DNA of 64,000 bases from Morganella psychrotolerans (GCF_001676055.1 NZ_LZEX01000044.1:62001-126000); one strand, 5' to 3'. Positions 50,088 through 62,367 are shown, numbered from the stretch's first letter. The notes: a model not told the origin generated them from the sequence alone. Numbers and translations are program-made.

Positions 50088-51446
50088 TTAGTTGGCTGTT
50101 TTACCTGTCACAGAAGAGGGCGCCGTCGGAATGGATTTACCCAGCACCTGATTCAGGCGCAGGACATCTTCTTCATTCAGCGTACCGCGTGCCTGACCGA
50201 TATAGAGCTGACTTATCAGATAATCATAACGGGCATTTGACAGACTTTTCTTCGCTTCATACAGCGTTGTGGTCGCGTTCAGCACATCAACGATAGTACG
50301 TGTACCTACCTGATAACCGGCTTCGGTTGCATTCAGGGAGCTTTCCGCAGAAGTGACAACCTGTTTATAGGCGTTAACACTGCTGACAGATGCATTGATA
50401 TTGTTGTATGACGAACGGGTAACCTGAATAACCTGACGCAGCGTCGCTTCCAGTTTTTCACTGGCGGCAGTATAACCATACTGAGCCTGATCCACCTGAG
50501 AAGACACCATACCACCGGTATACAGCGGAATATTGACATTTACGCCGATGGTACTCTGACCAGCGTAACTATTCGCACGAATATTATTGCTGCCACTGTA
50601 ATCCTGATTGGTTACACCAGTACCCGCGCTCAGTTCAACAGTCGGGTAGTGGCCTGATTGCGCCATGCTGATTTGTTCTTTTGCCAGGTCGCGGCCCAGA
50701 GTGGCACTCAGCAGATTCAGGTTACGTTCCTGCGCTTCTTTGAGCAGCACTTCGATAGCATCCGGTGCACTGGTTTTAAACCGGTTAACATCCAGAGACG
50801 CTAAGTCACTGTAATAAATTCCGCTCACCTGACGCAGTTGTTCAATCGTATTTTCAACATCATTACGACCGGATACTTCCTGTGCCAGAACACTGTCGTA
50901 GTTGGCACGGGCGTTCTGAACGTCAGTGATTGCCACCAGACCCACATTAAAGCGTTGTGTGGTCTGATCTAACTGGCGGTACACCGCTTCTTTCTGTGAC
51001 TGCACATAAGAGAGTGTATCCAGTGCGCGCAGAACATTAAAATAGGCAACAGAGGTATCAACAATCAGCTGCTGTTGTGCGCTCTGGAATGTAATGTCAC
51101 TGATCCCGGCAGTTTTTTCCTGCAAGTCCAGCTGACGCCACTTACTCATATCAAAAATAGTCTGAGTTAATTTCAGCTGCGCATTCAGTGTATTGCTGTT
51201 TTGGTTCCGGAGATCACGGTAACCGTTGCCGTATTCATAACCGCCGCCTAAACCTAACTGCGGCAGTAACGGGCTGCGTGCCTCATTAATTTTCTCAAAG
51301 GCCTGGTTACGTTCAGCCTGAGTCTGACGCAGGGTCGGGTTCGTCTCTTTTGCTTTTTGATAAACCTGGAGGAGGTCTTCAGCCTGAGTAACAGTACTGA
51401 AACCTGCCACACTCACAGCAATGAGAAGAGAAAGCAGTTTCTTCAT
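50088..51446 (-). CDS. tolC: Outer-membrane efflux channel TolC
   Basis: The 452-residue protein has a signal peptide MKKLLSLLIAVSVAGFSTVT-QA, then the two-repeat OEP structure (about 23-220 and 230-430) that forms the trimeric outer-membrane beta barrel and periplasmic alpha tunnel. It serves AcrAB-type pumps and type I secretion. The ATG at 51446 has an AAGGA site; a frame extension to 51500 is rejected. E. coli TolC has 493 residues, the difference lying mainly in the C-terminal tail. It is divergent from nudF, as in E. coli. Confidence 0.96.
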   Translation of the reverse strand: MKKLLSLLIAVSVAGFSTVTQAEDLLQVYQKAKETNPTLRQTQAERNQAFEKINEARSPLLPQLGLGGGYEYGNGYRDLRNQNSNTLNAQLKLTQTIFDMSKWRQLDLQEKTAGISDITFQSAQQQLIVDTSVAYFNVLRALDTLSYVQSQKEAVYRQLDQTTQRFNVGLVAITDVQNARANYDSVLAQEVSGRNDVENTIEQLRQVSGIYYSDLASLDVNRFKTSAPDAIEVLLKEAQERNLNLLSATLGRDLAKEQISMAQSGHYPTVELSAGTGVTNQDYSGSNNIRANSYAGQSTIGVNVNIPLYTGGMVSSQVDQAQYGYTAASEKLEATLRQVIQVTRSSYNNINASVSSVNAYKQVVTSAESSLNATEAGYQVGTRTIVDVLNATTTLYEAKKSLSNARYDYLISQLYIGQARGTLNEEDVLRLNQVLGKSIPTAPSSVTGKTAN

Positions 51447-51664
51447 TAGGATTCCTTTTGCACAGCGATAATCTGTTAGTTGCTTCCCGGGAAGCTTCAA
51501 ATGACTTTAATTCTAGCAGAGTCAACTTACTATTAAAGGTAGCTGTTTGTGCCATCCGGGTTAAATTAGATTAATTTTACCTCATTGTCCTGAAAATTTC
51601 TTTATCTCAAATGATGAAAAACTCCTTTATCATAAAGAATTGATTTAGTGACGGAGAAAATAAT

Positions 51665-52303
51665 ATGGCAGATGAACCGAAATTACCTTTTTCTTTTGGT
51701 AACAAAGATGTGGAGATCCTCAGCAAAAAAAACGTATTTTCCGGTTTTTTTAAGATTAATGAGTACCGCTTCCGTCATCGCCTGTTTGACGGCGGCTGGA
51801 GTCCGGAAATCTGCCGTGAAGTATTTGAAAGAGGCAATGCCGGGGTGATCCTGCCGTATGATCCTGTGCGTGACGAAGTCATTCTGATTGAGCAAATCCG
51901 CCTTCCGGCGATAGAGAGCAGCAGCACGCCGTGGTTGCTGGAGGCCGTCGCCGGTATGATTGATAAACCGGGTGAGTCTGCTGAAGAGGTTGTCCGGCGG
52001 GAAGCTATGGAAGAGGCTTCGGTACACATCGGGCGCTGTACGTTTGCCCTGAGCTATTTATCCAGTCCCGGTGGCACCTCTGAGCGGATGTATGTGTATA
52101 TCGGTGAAGCTGACAGTCGTACAGCCGGAGGTGTGCATGGTCTGGCGCAGGAAAACGAAGATATCCGCGTGCATGTTGTCAGTCGTGAACAGGCATATCA
52201 GTGGATTGAAAAAGGTGTGATCGATAACGCAGCAACTGTCATTGCAATTCAGTGGCTTGCATTGCACTATGAGGGTATACGAGCAAGCTGGCGGGATAAA
52301 TAA
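51665..52303 (+). CDS. nudF: ADP-ribose diphosphatase (Nudix hydrolase)
   Basis: The 212-residue enzyme (E. coli 209) hydrolyses ADP-ribose to AMP and ribose 5-phosphate. The Nudix box GMIDKPGESAEEVVRREAME-EASVHIG (about 98-124) is complete. The ATG follows a GGAGAAAATA site. The next gene is cpdA; yqiB, which lies between them in E. coli, is absent. Confidence 0.96.
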   Translation: MADEPKLPFSFGNKDVEILSKKNVFSGFFKINEYRFRHRLFDGGWSPEICREVFERGNAGVILPYDPVRDEVILIEQIRLPAIESSSTPWLLEAVAGMIDKPGESAEEVVRREAMEEASVHIGRCTFALSYLSSPGGTSERMYVYIGEADSRTAGGVHGLAQENEDIRVHVVSREQAYQWIEKGVIDNAATVIAIQWLALHYEGIRASWRDK

Positions 52304-52409
52304 CCCGGATTTTTTTCTCAGACCGGGGAATTGTGTGCGGGATTGCAGATCTCTTCAGCTAAAACACGTTATTATTATGCGTTAGTTGTTAAAATAACAA
52401 GGACATCGA

Positions 52410-53243
52410 TTGGAAATCCCGTTGCATTTGACCGTAGCTGACGGCGCTGCGGTCAGAATTTTACAGATTACAGATACGCACCTTTTTGCCGGTGAAACTG
52501 AGACATTGTTAGGAATTAATACCCTGCACAGTTATCACGCCGTGCTTGATGCTATCAAAAAGCAGCAACTGCCTGCCGACCTGATTGTGGCGACCGGTGA
52601 CCTGGTTCAGGATCAGAGCATCCGTGCCTATCAGCGGTTTACGCAGGGTGTTGCCCGTTTACCGGCGCCTTGTGTCTGGCTGCCGGGAAATCATGATTAT
52701 CAGCCGTCAATGGCAAAAGAACTGGCTGACGCCGGTATCAACCCCGCCAAACATATTTTATTAGGTAAACAGTGGCAGGTACTGCTGCTGGACAGTCAGG
52801 TGCAGGGCGTACCGCACGGTGAGCTCAGTGAGTATCAGCTTGCGTGGCTGGATGAGCGCCTGGCACAATATCGTGATCGTCATACGGTTGTGATGCTGCA
52901 TCATCATCCGCTGGCGTCCGGGTGTACCTGGCTTGATCAGCACAGTCTGCGCAATTCACATGAGCTGGCTGATGTTTTGGTGAAGTATCAGAATATTGAT
53001 GCGATTTTGTGCGGACACATTCATCAGGATCTGGATATGATATGGAACGGTATGCGCGTGCTGGCAACACCGTCAACCTGTGTTCAGTTTAAACCGCACT
53101 GCACTACGTTTACGCTTGATACTGTGGCACCGGGCTGGCGTTATCTGGAACTGACCACGGGTGAACTGCCGGCACTGAAAACAACAGTACATCGCCTGGA
53201 TACCGACGAATTCAGCCCTGATTTGGGCTCGGAAGGTTACTGA
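52410..53243 (+). CDS. cpdA: 3',5'-cyclic-AMP phosphodiesterase
   Basis: The 277-residue metallophosphoesterase (E. coli 275) breaks down cAMP. Metal motifs are [34 protein letters not shown] and CGHIHQDLD. The start is TTG at 52410 after AACAAGGAC, giving (M)[12 protein letters not shown]. coli cpdA also uses UUG. Its TGA overlaps the yqiA ATG (TGATG), so translation is coupled. Confidence 0.96.
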   Translation: MEIPLHLTVADGAAVRILQITDTHLFAGETETLLGINTLHSYHAVLDAIKKQQLPADLIVATGDLVQDQSIRAYQRFTQGVARLPAPCVWLPGNHDYQPSMAKELADAGINPAKHILLGKQWQVLLLDSQVQGVPHGELSEYQLAWLDERLAQYRDRHTVVMLHHHPLASGCTWLDQHSLRNSHELADVLVKYQNIDAILCGHIHQDLDMIWNGMRVLATPSTCVQFKPHCTTFTLDTVAPGWRYLELTTGELPALKTTVHRLDTDEFSPDLGSEGY

Positions 53244-53824
53244 TGGCCACACTCCTGTATCTGCACGGCTTTAACAGCTCTCCGTTGTCAGAGAAAGGAA
53301 TGATGCTGAAATCCTGGCTGGCAGAACATCACCCTGAGATCCGGATGATTATCCCGCAACTTCCCTGCTATCCGGATGAGGCCACCCTCTGTCTGGAAAA
53401 CCTGATGAGCTCTCTGGCCGGTGAAAATACCGGAATTGTCGGCTCTTCTCTGGGCGGTTATTTTGCTATCTGGTTATCACAAACATTTGATGTGCCCGCA
53501 GTGGTTGTTAATCCGGCGGTTTATCCTTTTGAATTATTACAAAATTATTTAGGGGAAAATGTTAATCCCTATACACATGAACGTTACACACTTGAGCCCC
53601 GCCACATGCAGGATTTACGGGCTGTGTATGTTGATTCACCTGAATCACCGGATTTAATCTGGTTATTACAACAGACCGGCGATGAAATTCTTGATTACCG
53701 TCAGGCTGTCACGCATCTGGTGGCATGCAAACAGACGATTGAACCCGGCGGAAGCCACGCTTTTACGGGTTTTCCCCGGTATTTTCCGCAGATAATTAAT
53801 TTTCTCGGACTCGGCAATAACTGA
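53243..53824 (+). CDS. yqiA: Esterase YqiA
   Basis: The 193-residue alpha/beta hydrolase (E. coli 193) starts [16 protein letters not shown]. The nucleophile is in [10 protein letters not shown] (GxSxG) and the His in GGSHAFTGF near the end. It hydrolyses short acyl esters; the natural substrate is unknown. It overlaps cpdA by one base and lies upstream of parE. Confidence 0.95.
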   Translation: MATLLYLHGFNSSPLSEKGMMLKSWLAEHHPEIRMIIPQLPCYPDEATLCLENLMSSLAGENTGIVGSSLGGYFAIWLSQTFDVPAVVVNPAVYPFELLQNYLGENVNPYTHERYTLEPRHMQDLRAVYVDSPESPDLIWLLQQTGDEILDYRQAVTHLVACKQTIEPGGSHAFTGFPRYFPQIINFLGLGNN

Positions 53825-53909
53825 AAACCATGTTTTAATTTCCCTGTGACTGGTATTATCGCCAGTATCACTCACGAATTTTGTTTATTTTTTAGCTAAT
53901 AACCGATAA

Positions 53910-55811
<1,902 letters not shown>

Positions 55812-55853
55812 TGTTACCCCCGTGACAGCACAAAGGTCAGAGGAACAGAGTGA

Positions 55854-58115
55854 ATGAGTGAAATAACTCAGGACGGAGTGGAGCGCCAGCCGCTTCATAG
55901 CTTTACGGAGAACGCCTACCTTAATTACTCCATGTACGTCATCATGGACAGGGCGCTCCCTTTTATCGGCGATGGCTTAAAACCGGTTCAGCGGCGCATT
56001 ATTTATGCCATGTCTGAACTGGGGCTGGGTAATTCAGCCAAATATAAAAAATCGGCCCGTACTGTCGGTGACGTACTGGGTAAATACCATCCGCACGGAG
56101 ACAGCGCCTGCTATGAAGCGATGGTGCTGATGGCACAGCCGTTCTCTTACCGTTATCCGCTGGTGGACGGACAGGGAAACTGGGGTGCGCCTGACGATCC
56201 TAAATCTTTCGCCGCGATGCGTTATACCGAATCCCGCCTGTCAAAATACGCAGAAGTGCTGCTCAGTGAGCTGGGACACGGTACGGTAAGCTGGGTGCCG
56301 AACTTTGACGGCACCATGCAGGAGCCGAAAATGTTACCGGCGCGCCTGCCGAACATTCTGCTGAACGGTACCACCGGGATTGCGGTCGGGATGGCGACAG
56401 ATATTCCGCCGCATAATGTCCGTGAAGTGGCGAATGCGCTGCTGGCGCTGATTGATAAATCGTCCCTGACCCTTGATGAAGCGATGAGCTACATTCCGGG
56501 ACCGGACTATCCGACAGACGCTGAAATTATCACCAGCCCGGATGATATCCGTAAGATGTATAAAACCGGGCGCGGATCTGTGCGTATGCGCGCGGTCTGG
56601 ACTATCGAAGACGGTAATGCGGTGATCACCGCACTGCCGCATCAGGTTTCCGGTGCAAAAATTCTTGAGCAGATAGCCGCTCAGATCCGGGCGAAAAAAT
56701 TGCCGATGGTCGACGATCTGCGTGATGAATCAGATCATCAGAATCCGACCCGTCTGGTTATCATGCCGCGCAGTAACCGGATCGATCTGGATCAGGTGAT
56801 GACTCACCTGTTTGCAACCACCGATCTGGAAAGAAGCTACCGCGTCAACATGAATATGATTGGCCTGGATAACCGCCCTGCGGTGAAAGGTCTGGTTGAG
56901 GTGCTGACTGAGTGGCTGACTTACCGGCGCGAAACTGTGCGCCGCCGCCTGAATCACCGCCTGGAAAAAGTGTTACGCCGCCTGCATATTCTGGATGGTT
57001 TATTACTGGCGTACCTCAATCTTGATGAAGTGATTGAGATTATCCGCTCAGAAGATGAGCCAAAACCGGTACTGATGGAACGTTTCGCACTGAGTGATAC
57101 CCAGGCAGAAGCGATTCTTGAGCTGAAATTACGCCATTTAGCCAAACTCGAAGAGATGAAAATTCGTGGCGAGCAGGATGAGTTAGCTAAAGAGCGCGAC
57201 AAATTGCAGGCGATCCTCGGCTCTGAGCGGCGTATGAATACGCTGCTGAAAAAAGAGATCGAAGATGATGCGAAGCAGTATGGTGATGATCGTCGTTCTC
57301 CGCTGAATGAGCGCGAAGAAGCAAAAGCCATGAGCGAGCATGAAATTCTGCCGTCTGAGCCGGTCACGGTTGTGTTATCTCAGATGGGATGGGTACGCAG
57401 TGCCAAAGGGCATGACATCGATCCGTCCGGAATGAACTATAAGGCGGGAGATAATTTCCTTGGCGCGGCAAGAGGAATGAGCAATCAGCCGGTGGTGTTC
57501 CTGGATTCAACCGGGCGCAGCTATTCTCTTGATCCGCTGGAACTGGCCTCTGCGAGAGGTCAGGGTGAACCGTTGACGGGTAAACTGACACCGCCGCCGG
57601 GTGCTGTGTTTGAACAGGTTCTGATGAATAATGATACTCAGAAATACCTGATGGCATCGGATGCCGGTTATGGCTTTATCTGTACATTCAGTGATTTGGT
57701 GGCAAAAAATAAAGCCGGTAAATTGCTGATAACCTTGCCGGATAACGCGAAAGCCATGACGCCGATAGAAGTGAATGACGAAGAGAACGATCTTCTGCTG
57801 TCCATTTCACAGGAAGGGCGGATGCTGTTATTCCCTGTGGGCGACCTGCCGCAGTTATCTAAGGGTAAAGGAAATAAAATTATCTCCATTACGTCTGCGG
57901 CGGCGGCTGCCGGTGAAGACGGGCTGGCGCATCTGTTTGTTATCCCGGCTGACGCAAGTGTGACGCTGCATTTCGGTAAACGTAAGCTGGTCATGCGTCC
58001 GGAAGAGTTACAGAAATTCCGGGCTGAACGGGGACGACGTGGTACTGCGTTACCGCGCGGGATGCAGAAAAAGATTGAGCGGGTTGAGATTGTTATTCCG
58101 GAGAAAAAAGCCTGA
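55854..58115 (+). CDS. parC: DNA topoisomerase IV subunit A
   Basis: The 753-residue subunit (E. coli 752) cuts and rejoins DNA. The catalytic Tyr is in [12 protein letters not shown] (about 124). The quinolone-determining region reads [13 protein letters not shown], with the susceptible-type Ser84 and Glu88 (Ser80/Glu84 in E. coli). C-terminal beta-pinwheel repeats follow about residue 490. It is followed by a terminator and plsC. Confidence 0.98.
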   Translation: MSEITQDGVERQPLHSFTENAYLNYSMYVIMDRALPFIGDGLKPVQRRIIYAMSELGLGNSAKYKKSARTVGDVLGKYHPHGDSACYEAMVLMAQPFSYRYPLVDGQGNWGAPDDPKSFAAMRYTESRLSKYAEVLLSELGHGTVSWVPNFDGTMQEPKMLPARLPNILLNGTTGIAVGMATDIPPHNVREVANALLALIDKSSLTLDEAMSYIPGPDYPTDAEIITSPDDIRKMYKTGRGSVRMRAVWTIEDGNAVITALPHQVSGAKILEQIAAQIRAKKLPMVDDLRDESDHQNPTRLVIMPRSNRIDLDQVMTHLFATTDLERSYRVNMNMIGLDNRPAVKGLVEVLTEWLTYRRETVRRRLNHRLEKVLRRLHILDGLLLAYLNLDEVIEIIRSEDEPKPVLMERFALSDTQAEAILELKLRHLAKLEEMKIRGEQDELAKERDKLQAILGSERRMNTLLKKEIEDDAKQYGDDRRSPLNEREEAKAMSEHEILPSEPVTVVLSQMGWVRSAKGHDIDPSGMNYKAGDNFLGAARGMSNQPVVFLDSTGRSYSLDPLELASARGQGEPLTGKLTPPPGAVFEQVLMNNDTQKYLMASDAGYGFICTFSDLVAKNKAGKLLITLPDNAKAMTPIEVNDEENDLLLSISQEGRMLLFPVGDLPQLSKGKGNKIISITSAAAAAGEDGLAHLFVIPADASVTLHFGKRKLVMRPEELQKFRAERGRRGTALPRGMQKKIERVEIVIPEKKA

Positions 58116-58144
58116 TAACCGGGCTTCGTCAGTTATCGTATTCA

Positions 58145-58167
58145 CGGGGCAATTGGCCCCGGTTTTT
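58145..58167 (+). terminator. Terminator of parC
   Basis: Short stem CGGGGC/GCCCCG around AATTG, followed by GTTTTTC. It lies 27 bp before plsC. Confidence 0.75.
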
Positions 58168-58193
58168 CTGAACGGCCATTTTGCGGAGGACGC

Positions 58194-58940
58194 ATGTTAG
58201 CCATTTTACGTATTATTATTGCTGTAATTTATTGTATTATCGGGAGTATCGCGGGGATCCTTATCTGTCTGACCAGCCCGCGTAATCCGAAACATGTGAT
58301 GACCTTCTCCCACATGTACGGAAAACTGTCTTATATCTTCGGGATCAAGGTTGTGTACCGTATTCCGGACTATATCAAATCAGCCGGCTCCTGTGTTTAT
58401 GTGGCTAACCATCAGAACAACTATGATATGGCAACCATGTCAAACGCGGTACAGCCGCGCACTGTGACAGTCGGTAAGCGCAGCCTGATCTGGATCCCGT
58501 TCTTCGGACAGTTGTACTGGCTCTCCGGAAATATTCTGATTGACCGCGCAAACCGCAGCAAAGCACACAACACAATAAGCCAGGTTGCGGATCAAATTAA
58601 AAAACGCAATATATCGGTCTGGATGTTTCCGGAAGGCACCCGCAGCCGCGGACGTGGCATGTTACCCTTTAAAACAGGTGCATTTCACGCTGCCATCGCC
58701 GCAGGTGTTCCGGTGATCCCTGTGTGTGTATCCACAACAGAAGGGCGCATTAAACTGAATCGCCGCAATAACGGCGTGGTCATAGTGGAAATGCTGCCGG
58801 CGATCGATACATCAAAATATACCCGTGAACAAGTCCGTGAATTGGCTGAAGATTGTCGTCAGATGATGGTCAAACGGGTAGCAGAACTGGATCAGGAAGT
58901 GGCTGAAATGGATAAAAAAATGGGTATCAGGCATCACTGA
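58194..58940 (+). CDS. plsC: 1-acylglycerol-3-phosphate O-acyltransferase
   Basis: The 248-residue inner-membrane enzyme (E. coli 245) makes phosphatidic acid. The HX4D catalytic motif is VANHQNNYDM, and the acceptor motif is MFPEGTRSRGRG. An N-terminal hydrophobic anchor (about 2-28) is present. The ATG has a GCGGAGGA site. It lies between parC and ftsP, as in E. coli. Confidence 0.98.
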   Translation: MLAILRIIIAVIYCIIGSIAGILICLTSPRNPKHVMTFSHMYGKLSYIFGIKVVYRIPDYIKSAGSCVYVANHQNNYDMATMSNAVQPRTVTVGKRSLIWIPFFGQLYWLSGNILIDRANRSKAHNTISQVADQIKKRNISVWMFPEGTRSRGRGMLPFKTGAFHAAIAAGVPVIPVCVSTTEGRIKLNRRNNGVVIVEMLPAIDTSKYTREQVRELAEDCRQMMVKRVAELDQEVAEMDKKMGIRHH

Positions 58941-58988
58941 TATCCATAATTGTCCGGACAGACAGAAAATACCGGTCTTATTATTTTA

Positions 58989-59066
58989 CAACTTATCATA
59001 GATAAGTTTAGGAATTGCTCTTCATTCGCTATATCATACGCTTAACACTCCGTTGTTAAGCGTATG
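58989..59066. other. Two inverted repeats between plsC and ftsP
   Basis: An 8-bp repeat AACTTATC/GATAAGTT with 3-nt spacer (about 58990-59008), and a perfect 12-bp repeat CATACGCTTAAC (59035-59046) / GTTAAGCGTATG (59055-59066) with 8-nt spacer. Neither has a T-run, so they look more like protein-binding sites or mRNA structures than terminators. Confidence 0.6.
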
Positions 59067-59168
59067 CACTTCATTAAGATATAACACGGATCAATCTGTC
59101 TGCTCACCGGCATACGGGCGCACTTCAACATTCGTAGTAACCATGGAAACGTTTTTCCCGGAGATGTT

Positions 59169-60596
59169 ATGACACTAAGTCGGCGTCGGTTTATTCAAGC
59201 ATCCGGCTTGGCGGTGTGTTTGGGATCACTGCCCTTGTCTGTCCGTGCTGCTGATGAAGGTGGCAGCCAACCATTACCTGTTCCGCCGCTGTTGGAAAGT
59301 CGTAACGGACAGCCGTTATTTCTGACAATGCAGCGCACACACTGGTCGTTTAACGGCAAAAACCAGGCAACAGTCTGGGGATTCAATGGCCGCTATCTCG
59401 GCCCCACTGTCCGTGTGCGCGACGGCGATGATATCAAAATGATTTACAGTAACCGGCTTTCTGAGCCTGTCTCCGTGAATGTCAGTGGTCTGCTGGTACC
59501 GGGAACGGTGTCCGGTGGTGCTGCCCGTCTTATCTCCCCGAATACAGAATGGTCGCCGGTTGTCCCGGTTCGTCAGCCCGCCTCCACCTGCTGGTATCAC
59601 GCTAACACACCTAATCGTATGGCGCCGCATGTCTATAACGGACTGGCGGGGATGTGGATTGTGGATGATGAAGAGAGCCGCAGTTTGCCTCTGCCGAAAG
59701 AGTACGGGGTGAATGATTTTCCGTTGATCATACAGGATAAGCGCCTGGATTCATTTGGTTCACCGGAGTACCGCACAGACAGTAATGAGATGTTTATCGG
59801 TGACCGCCTGATTGTGAACGGTGCGGAAGATCCGTATCTCGAAGTCTCAAAGGGCTGGATCCGGTTTCGCCTGGTTAATGCTGCCAATGCACGTCGCTTT
59901 GAACTGAAACTCAGTGATGGTCGTCCGTTCTATATGATTGCATCCGATCAGGGACTGCTGCCGTCACCGGTAGCGGTTGAGGTATTGAGCCTCGCTCCCG
60001 GAGAGCGGCGTGAAGTGTTGATAGACATGTCGAAAACAGAAACACTGACTATCACGGCGGGGGAATCCGCAACACTGACAGATCGTTTTAAAAGTTTGTT
60101 TGAGACATCAAACACGTTGGTGAATACCAATGTTCTGACGATAAAAGCCACCGGGCTGATTTCACTGGTAACTGATGATTTGCCGGCAACACTGATTAAG
60201 GATCCGACTGAGATTACAACGGGTGTCCGCAATCGTGATATCGCACTAACCCTTTCACCGCCGGCAATTAACGGTGCAATGTGGGACATGAGCCGGGTGG
60301 ATATCCGTACGCAGCAGGGTAACTGGGAGCGCTGGATTGTTACCACTGATACGCCGCAGCCATTCCATATCAGCGGTGTCCGTTTTAAAGTGATCAATCA
60401 TGATGGCCAGTCACCGTCGCCGCAGGATTACGGCTGGAAAGATACGGTCTGGATTAACGGACGCACAGAGTTACTGGTGCAGATGATGCAGCCATCTTAT
60501 TCCCATTTTCCGTTCTTCTATTACAGCCAGTTCCTTGAGCAGGCTGACCGCGGTGTTATCGGACAGTTGGAGATTGAGGCTGTCAGCCAGTATTAA
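59169..60596 (+). CDS. ftsP: Cell division protein FtsP (SufI)
   Basis: The 475-residue periplasmic protein has a Tat signal peptide with twin Arg in TLSRRRFIQASGLAVCLG, then three cupredoxin-like domains of the multicopper-oxidase fold. As in other FtsP proteins, the copper-ligand His clusters are missing, so no oxidase activity is expected. FtsP stabilises the divisome under stress in E. coli. It is closed by a terminator at 60623-60653. Confidence 0.96.
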   Translation: MTLSRRRFIQASGLAVCLGSLPLSVRAADEGGSQPLPVPPLLESRNGQPLFLTMQRTHWSFNGKNQATVWGFNGRYLGPTVRVRDGDDIKMIYSNRLSEPVSVNVSGLLVPGTVSGGAARLISPNTEWSPVVPVRQPASTCWYHANTPNRMAPHVYNGLAGMWIVDDEESRSLPLPKEYGVNDFPLIIQDKRLDSFGSPEYRTDSNEMFIGDRLIVNGAEDPYLEVSKGWIRFRLVNAANARRFELKLSDGRPFYMIASDQGLLPSPVAVEVLSLAPGERREVLIDMSKTETLTITAGESATLTDRFKSLFETSNTLVNTNVLTIKATGLISLVTDDLPATLIKDPTEITTGVRNRDIALTLSPPAINGAMWDMSRVDIRTQQGNWERWIVTTDTPQPFHISGVRFKVINHDGQSPSPQDYGWKDTVWINGRTELLVQMMQPSYSHFPFFYYSQFLEQADRGVIGQLEIEAVSQY

Positions 60597-60622
60597 TAAT
60601 TAACAATGACAGACGAGCTTAT

Positions 60623-60653
60623 AAAAAACCGCTGATTTTTCAGCGGTTTTTTT
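60623..60653. terminator. Bidirectional terminator after ftsP
   Basis: Stem AAAAACCGCTG/CAGCGGTTTTT with ATTTTT loop and flanking A and T runs, between convergent genes. Confidence 0.9.
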
Positions 60654-60659
60654 ATGAAT

Positions 60660-61415
60660 TCAGCGACCTAAAAGCCGTTTCTCTTCTTCCCGCAGCCAGC
60701 GGGAAAATGTTCCGGCAACCACATTAAAATGTGTGATTGCGGTATCCGGTTCTTCCGCCTGCCTGAGCAGGAAATTCAGTGCATGGCATTTGTCCGGATA
60801 TAAACCGGCGGCTTTTTCTGCCATCAGCACCAGCGGCAGCGGATAAGTACATGATGAGTAATCCCGCCACAAAAGGGCGGTAGCACGCAGGAGCCGTCTG
60901 GCGGTTTCCCGTTTTATCCGGCGGATCTCATTGAGCGGCGGTCTCTTTTCTAACTGCATCAGATTGGTGCGCACAAGCACAGGGAAATCCCCGTTTATAC
61001 CGTGAACAATTTCCCGGTTCAGGGATACCGGAGGCAGTTGAAGGGTCAGATCTTCGCCATACACCGGCAGACAGAAATTTGCCAGCCAGTAAGACCAGAC
61101 CGCCTGTTGTGCCGGTGATGTGGCTTCAGTCAGCAGTCCGGTATCAAAACCAATTTTTGTCACACTGTGGTGCCGGCTGGTTAATGCCGTATCCAGAGAG
61201 GTGAGTGCATATTTTTCAGCAGAGGTCAGTGACGAGTTCAGTACCAGTGTCAGATCGAGATCTGACCGCCCGGGGACGGCACGCCCTTCTGCCACACTGC
61301 CGTATACGTAAATACTGTGCAATGTCCCGGATAATGAGGCGCGCAGTGACTGCACTGCATCCTGTATAACTGCCTGAAATTCAGGCTGGAATGTATGTTT
61401 TTTATGTGTTGTCAT
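60660..61415 (-). CDS. Nucleotidyltransferase-domain protein, function unknown
   Basis: The 251-residue protein carries the DNA-polymerase-beta-type nucleotidyltransferase motif YGSVAEGRAVPGRSDLDLTL (about 38-57: GS, then DxD). A helical C-terminal half with PLPLVLMAEKAAGLYP and a basic stretch (IRRIKRETARRLLRA) follows. Similar folds add nucleotides to aminoglycosides, RNAs or proteins, but the protein lacks clear identity to aadA-type enzymes, so no resistance call is made. No strong ribosome site precedes its ATG; a 73-codon frame ends 5 bp upstream, suggesting coupling. It marks the right edge of the rearranged block. Confidence 0.75.
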   Translation of the reverse strand: MTTHKKHTFQPEFQAVIQDAVQSLRASLSGTLHSIYVYGSVAEGRAVPGRSDLDLTLVLNSSLTSAEKYALTSLDTALTSRHHSVTKIGFDTGLLTEATSPAQQAVWSYWLANFCLPVYGEDLTLQLPPVSLNREIVHGINGDFPVLVRTNLMQLEKRPPLNEIRRIKRETARRLLRATALLWRDYSSCTYPLPLVLMAEKAAGLYPDKCHALNFLLRQAEEPDTAITHFNVVAGTFSRWLREEEKRLLGR

Positions 61416-61420
61416 TATTA

Positions 61421-61642
61421 TCAGCCCATGGCAGCCCGGACACCAGTACCCATAAGGGCGATGCCGGGTACTTTATTTCTGTATTTCTGACTTCTTGCAG
61501 ATCCCGGCGTACCGGAGCACTCTGTATAATCAGCATACCAGAGTTTTTCACCAAAACCTGAATTGACATCCGCTGCTTGTGTAAAAATTCCGCAATAGAA
61601 ATATTCAGGGGATGAATTGGCAGCGGGCAGCATTTTAACCAT
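61421..61642 (-). CDS. Possible small protein upstream of the nucleotidyltransferase gene
   Basis: A 73-codon frame (start MVKMLPAANSSPEYFYCGIF) ending 5 bp before the nucleotidyltransferase ATG on the same strand. It is polar, with several aromatic residues and no membrane helix. No good Shine-Dalgarno site precedes its ATG (61642) or the next (61633). It is kept only because of its tight spacing with the next gene; it could equally be non-coding leader. Confidence 0.3.
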   Translation of the reverse strand: MVKMLPAANSSPEYFYCGIFTQAADVNSGFGEKLWYADYTECSGTPGSARSQKYRNKVPGIALMGTGVRAAMG

Positions 61643-61766
61643 CAGAAGAGTATCATATATGTGGGATATCCTTGCTGAAAAAGACCGGTACGCAGAGTAA
61701 AAGTATGACTCATCTGCAAGTGTGAAGATAAATAAATTATTTGTATTGATGAAACACTGAATTCAG

Positions 61767-61795
61767 TCGACTGTATTGAGTTGTTTACGTATAGT
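61767..61795 (+). promoter_or_regulatory. Probable folA promoter
   Basis: TCGACT (61767-61772), 17 bp, TATAGT (61790-61795). The sequence TTTACGTATAGTGACGACAA resembles the folA promoter of E. coli from memory. The remaining gap 61643-61766 shows nothing recognisable. Confidence 0.6.
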
Positions 61796-61831
61796 GACGA
61801 CAAAATTTCTCTCAGCCCTAAGGTGAAATGA

Positions 61832-62326
61832 ATGAACATTAGCTTGATCGCCGCATTAGCTATGGATCGGGTTATTGGCATGGAAAATGCGATGCCATGG
61901 ACGTTGCCTGAAGATCTGGCATGGTTTAAACGTAATACGGTAAATAAGCCGGTGATCATGGGACGGGTAACCTATGAATCTATCGGATGTCCTCTGCCTG
62001 ATCGTCTCAATATTGTTCTGAGCCGTACTCCGGGAAATGATGACCGTGTTGTCTGGGCAACGTCTGTTGAAGAAGCACTGGCGATTGCACAGAAGGAAAC
62101 TGACGGCGAAATCATGGTAATGGGTGGCGGTAAAGTTTACGGACAATTCCTGTCACTGGCAGACCGTATGTACCTGACGCATGTTGATGCTGAAGTCAGC
62201 GGTGATACATATTTCCCGGATTATGAACCTGATGAGTGGGATTCTACATTTATGGAATACCATGATGCGGATGACGCTAACTCACACGGTTTTTGCTTTG
62301 AAATTCTTGAGCGCCGCAAAAGCTGA
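61832..62326 (+). CDS. folA: Dihydrofolate reductase
   Basis: The 164-residue enzyme (E. coli 159) makes tetrahydrofolate with NADPH and is the target of trimethoprim. It starts [20 protein letters not shown], with Met21 and the catalytic Asp28 in [10 protein letters not shown] (Met20/Asp27 in E. coli). Against E. coli, the cofactor and folate-tail region IMGRHTWESIGRPLPGR reads [17 protein letters not shown]: His45 is Val, Trp47 Tyr, Arg52 Cys and Gly56 Asp, while Arg44 and Arg57 remain. It has a CTAAGGTG ribosome site and converges with apaH. Confidence 0.97.
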   Translation: MNISLIAALAMDRVIGMENAMPWTLPEDLAWFKRNTVNKPVIMGRVTYESIGCPLPDRLNIVLSRTPGNDDRVVWATSVEEALAIAQKETDGEIMVMGGGKVYGQFLSLADRMYLTHVDAEVSGDTYFPDYEPDEWDSTFMEYHDADDANSHGFCFEILERRKS

Positions 62327-62367
62327 TTAATCAGTTGATTCATATTTTCTGATAAATAATGTTAATA

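Noticed and set aside
59169-60596. Multicopper oxidase
   Set aside because: The fold fits, but the copper-binding His motifs are absent and the sequence matches FtsP.
60660-61415. Aminoglycoside adenylyltransferase resistance gene
   Set aside because: Only the general nucleotidyltransferase motif is shared; the rest does not resemble aadA-type proteins, and no mobile context is present.
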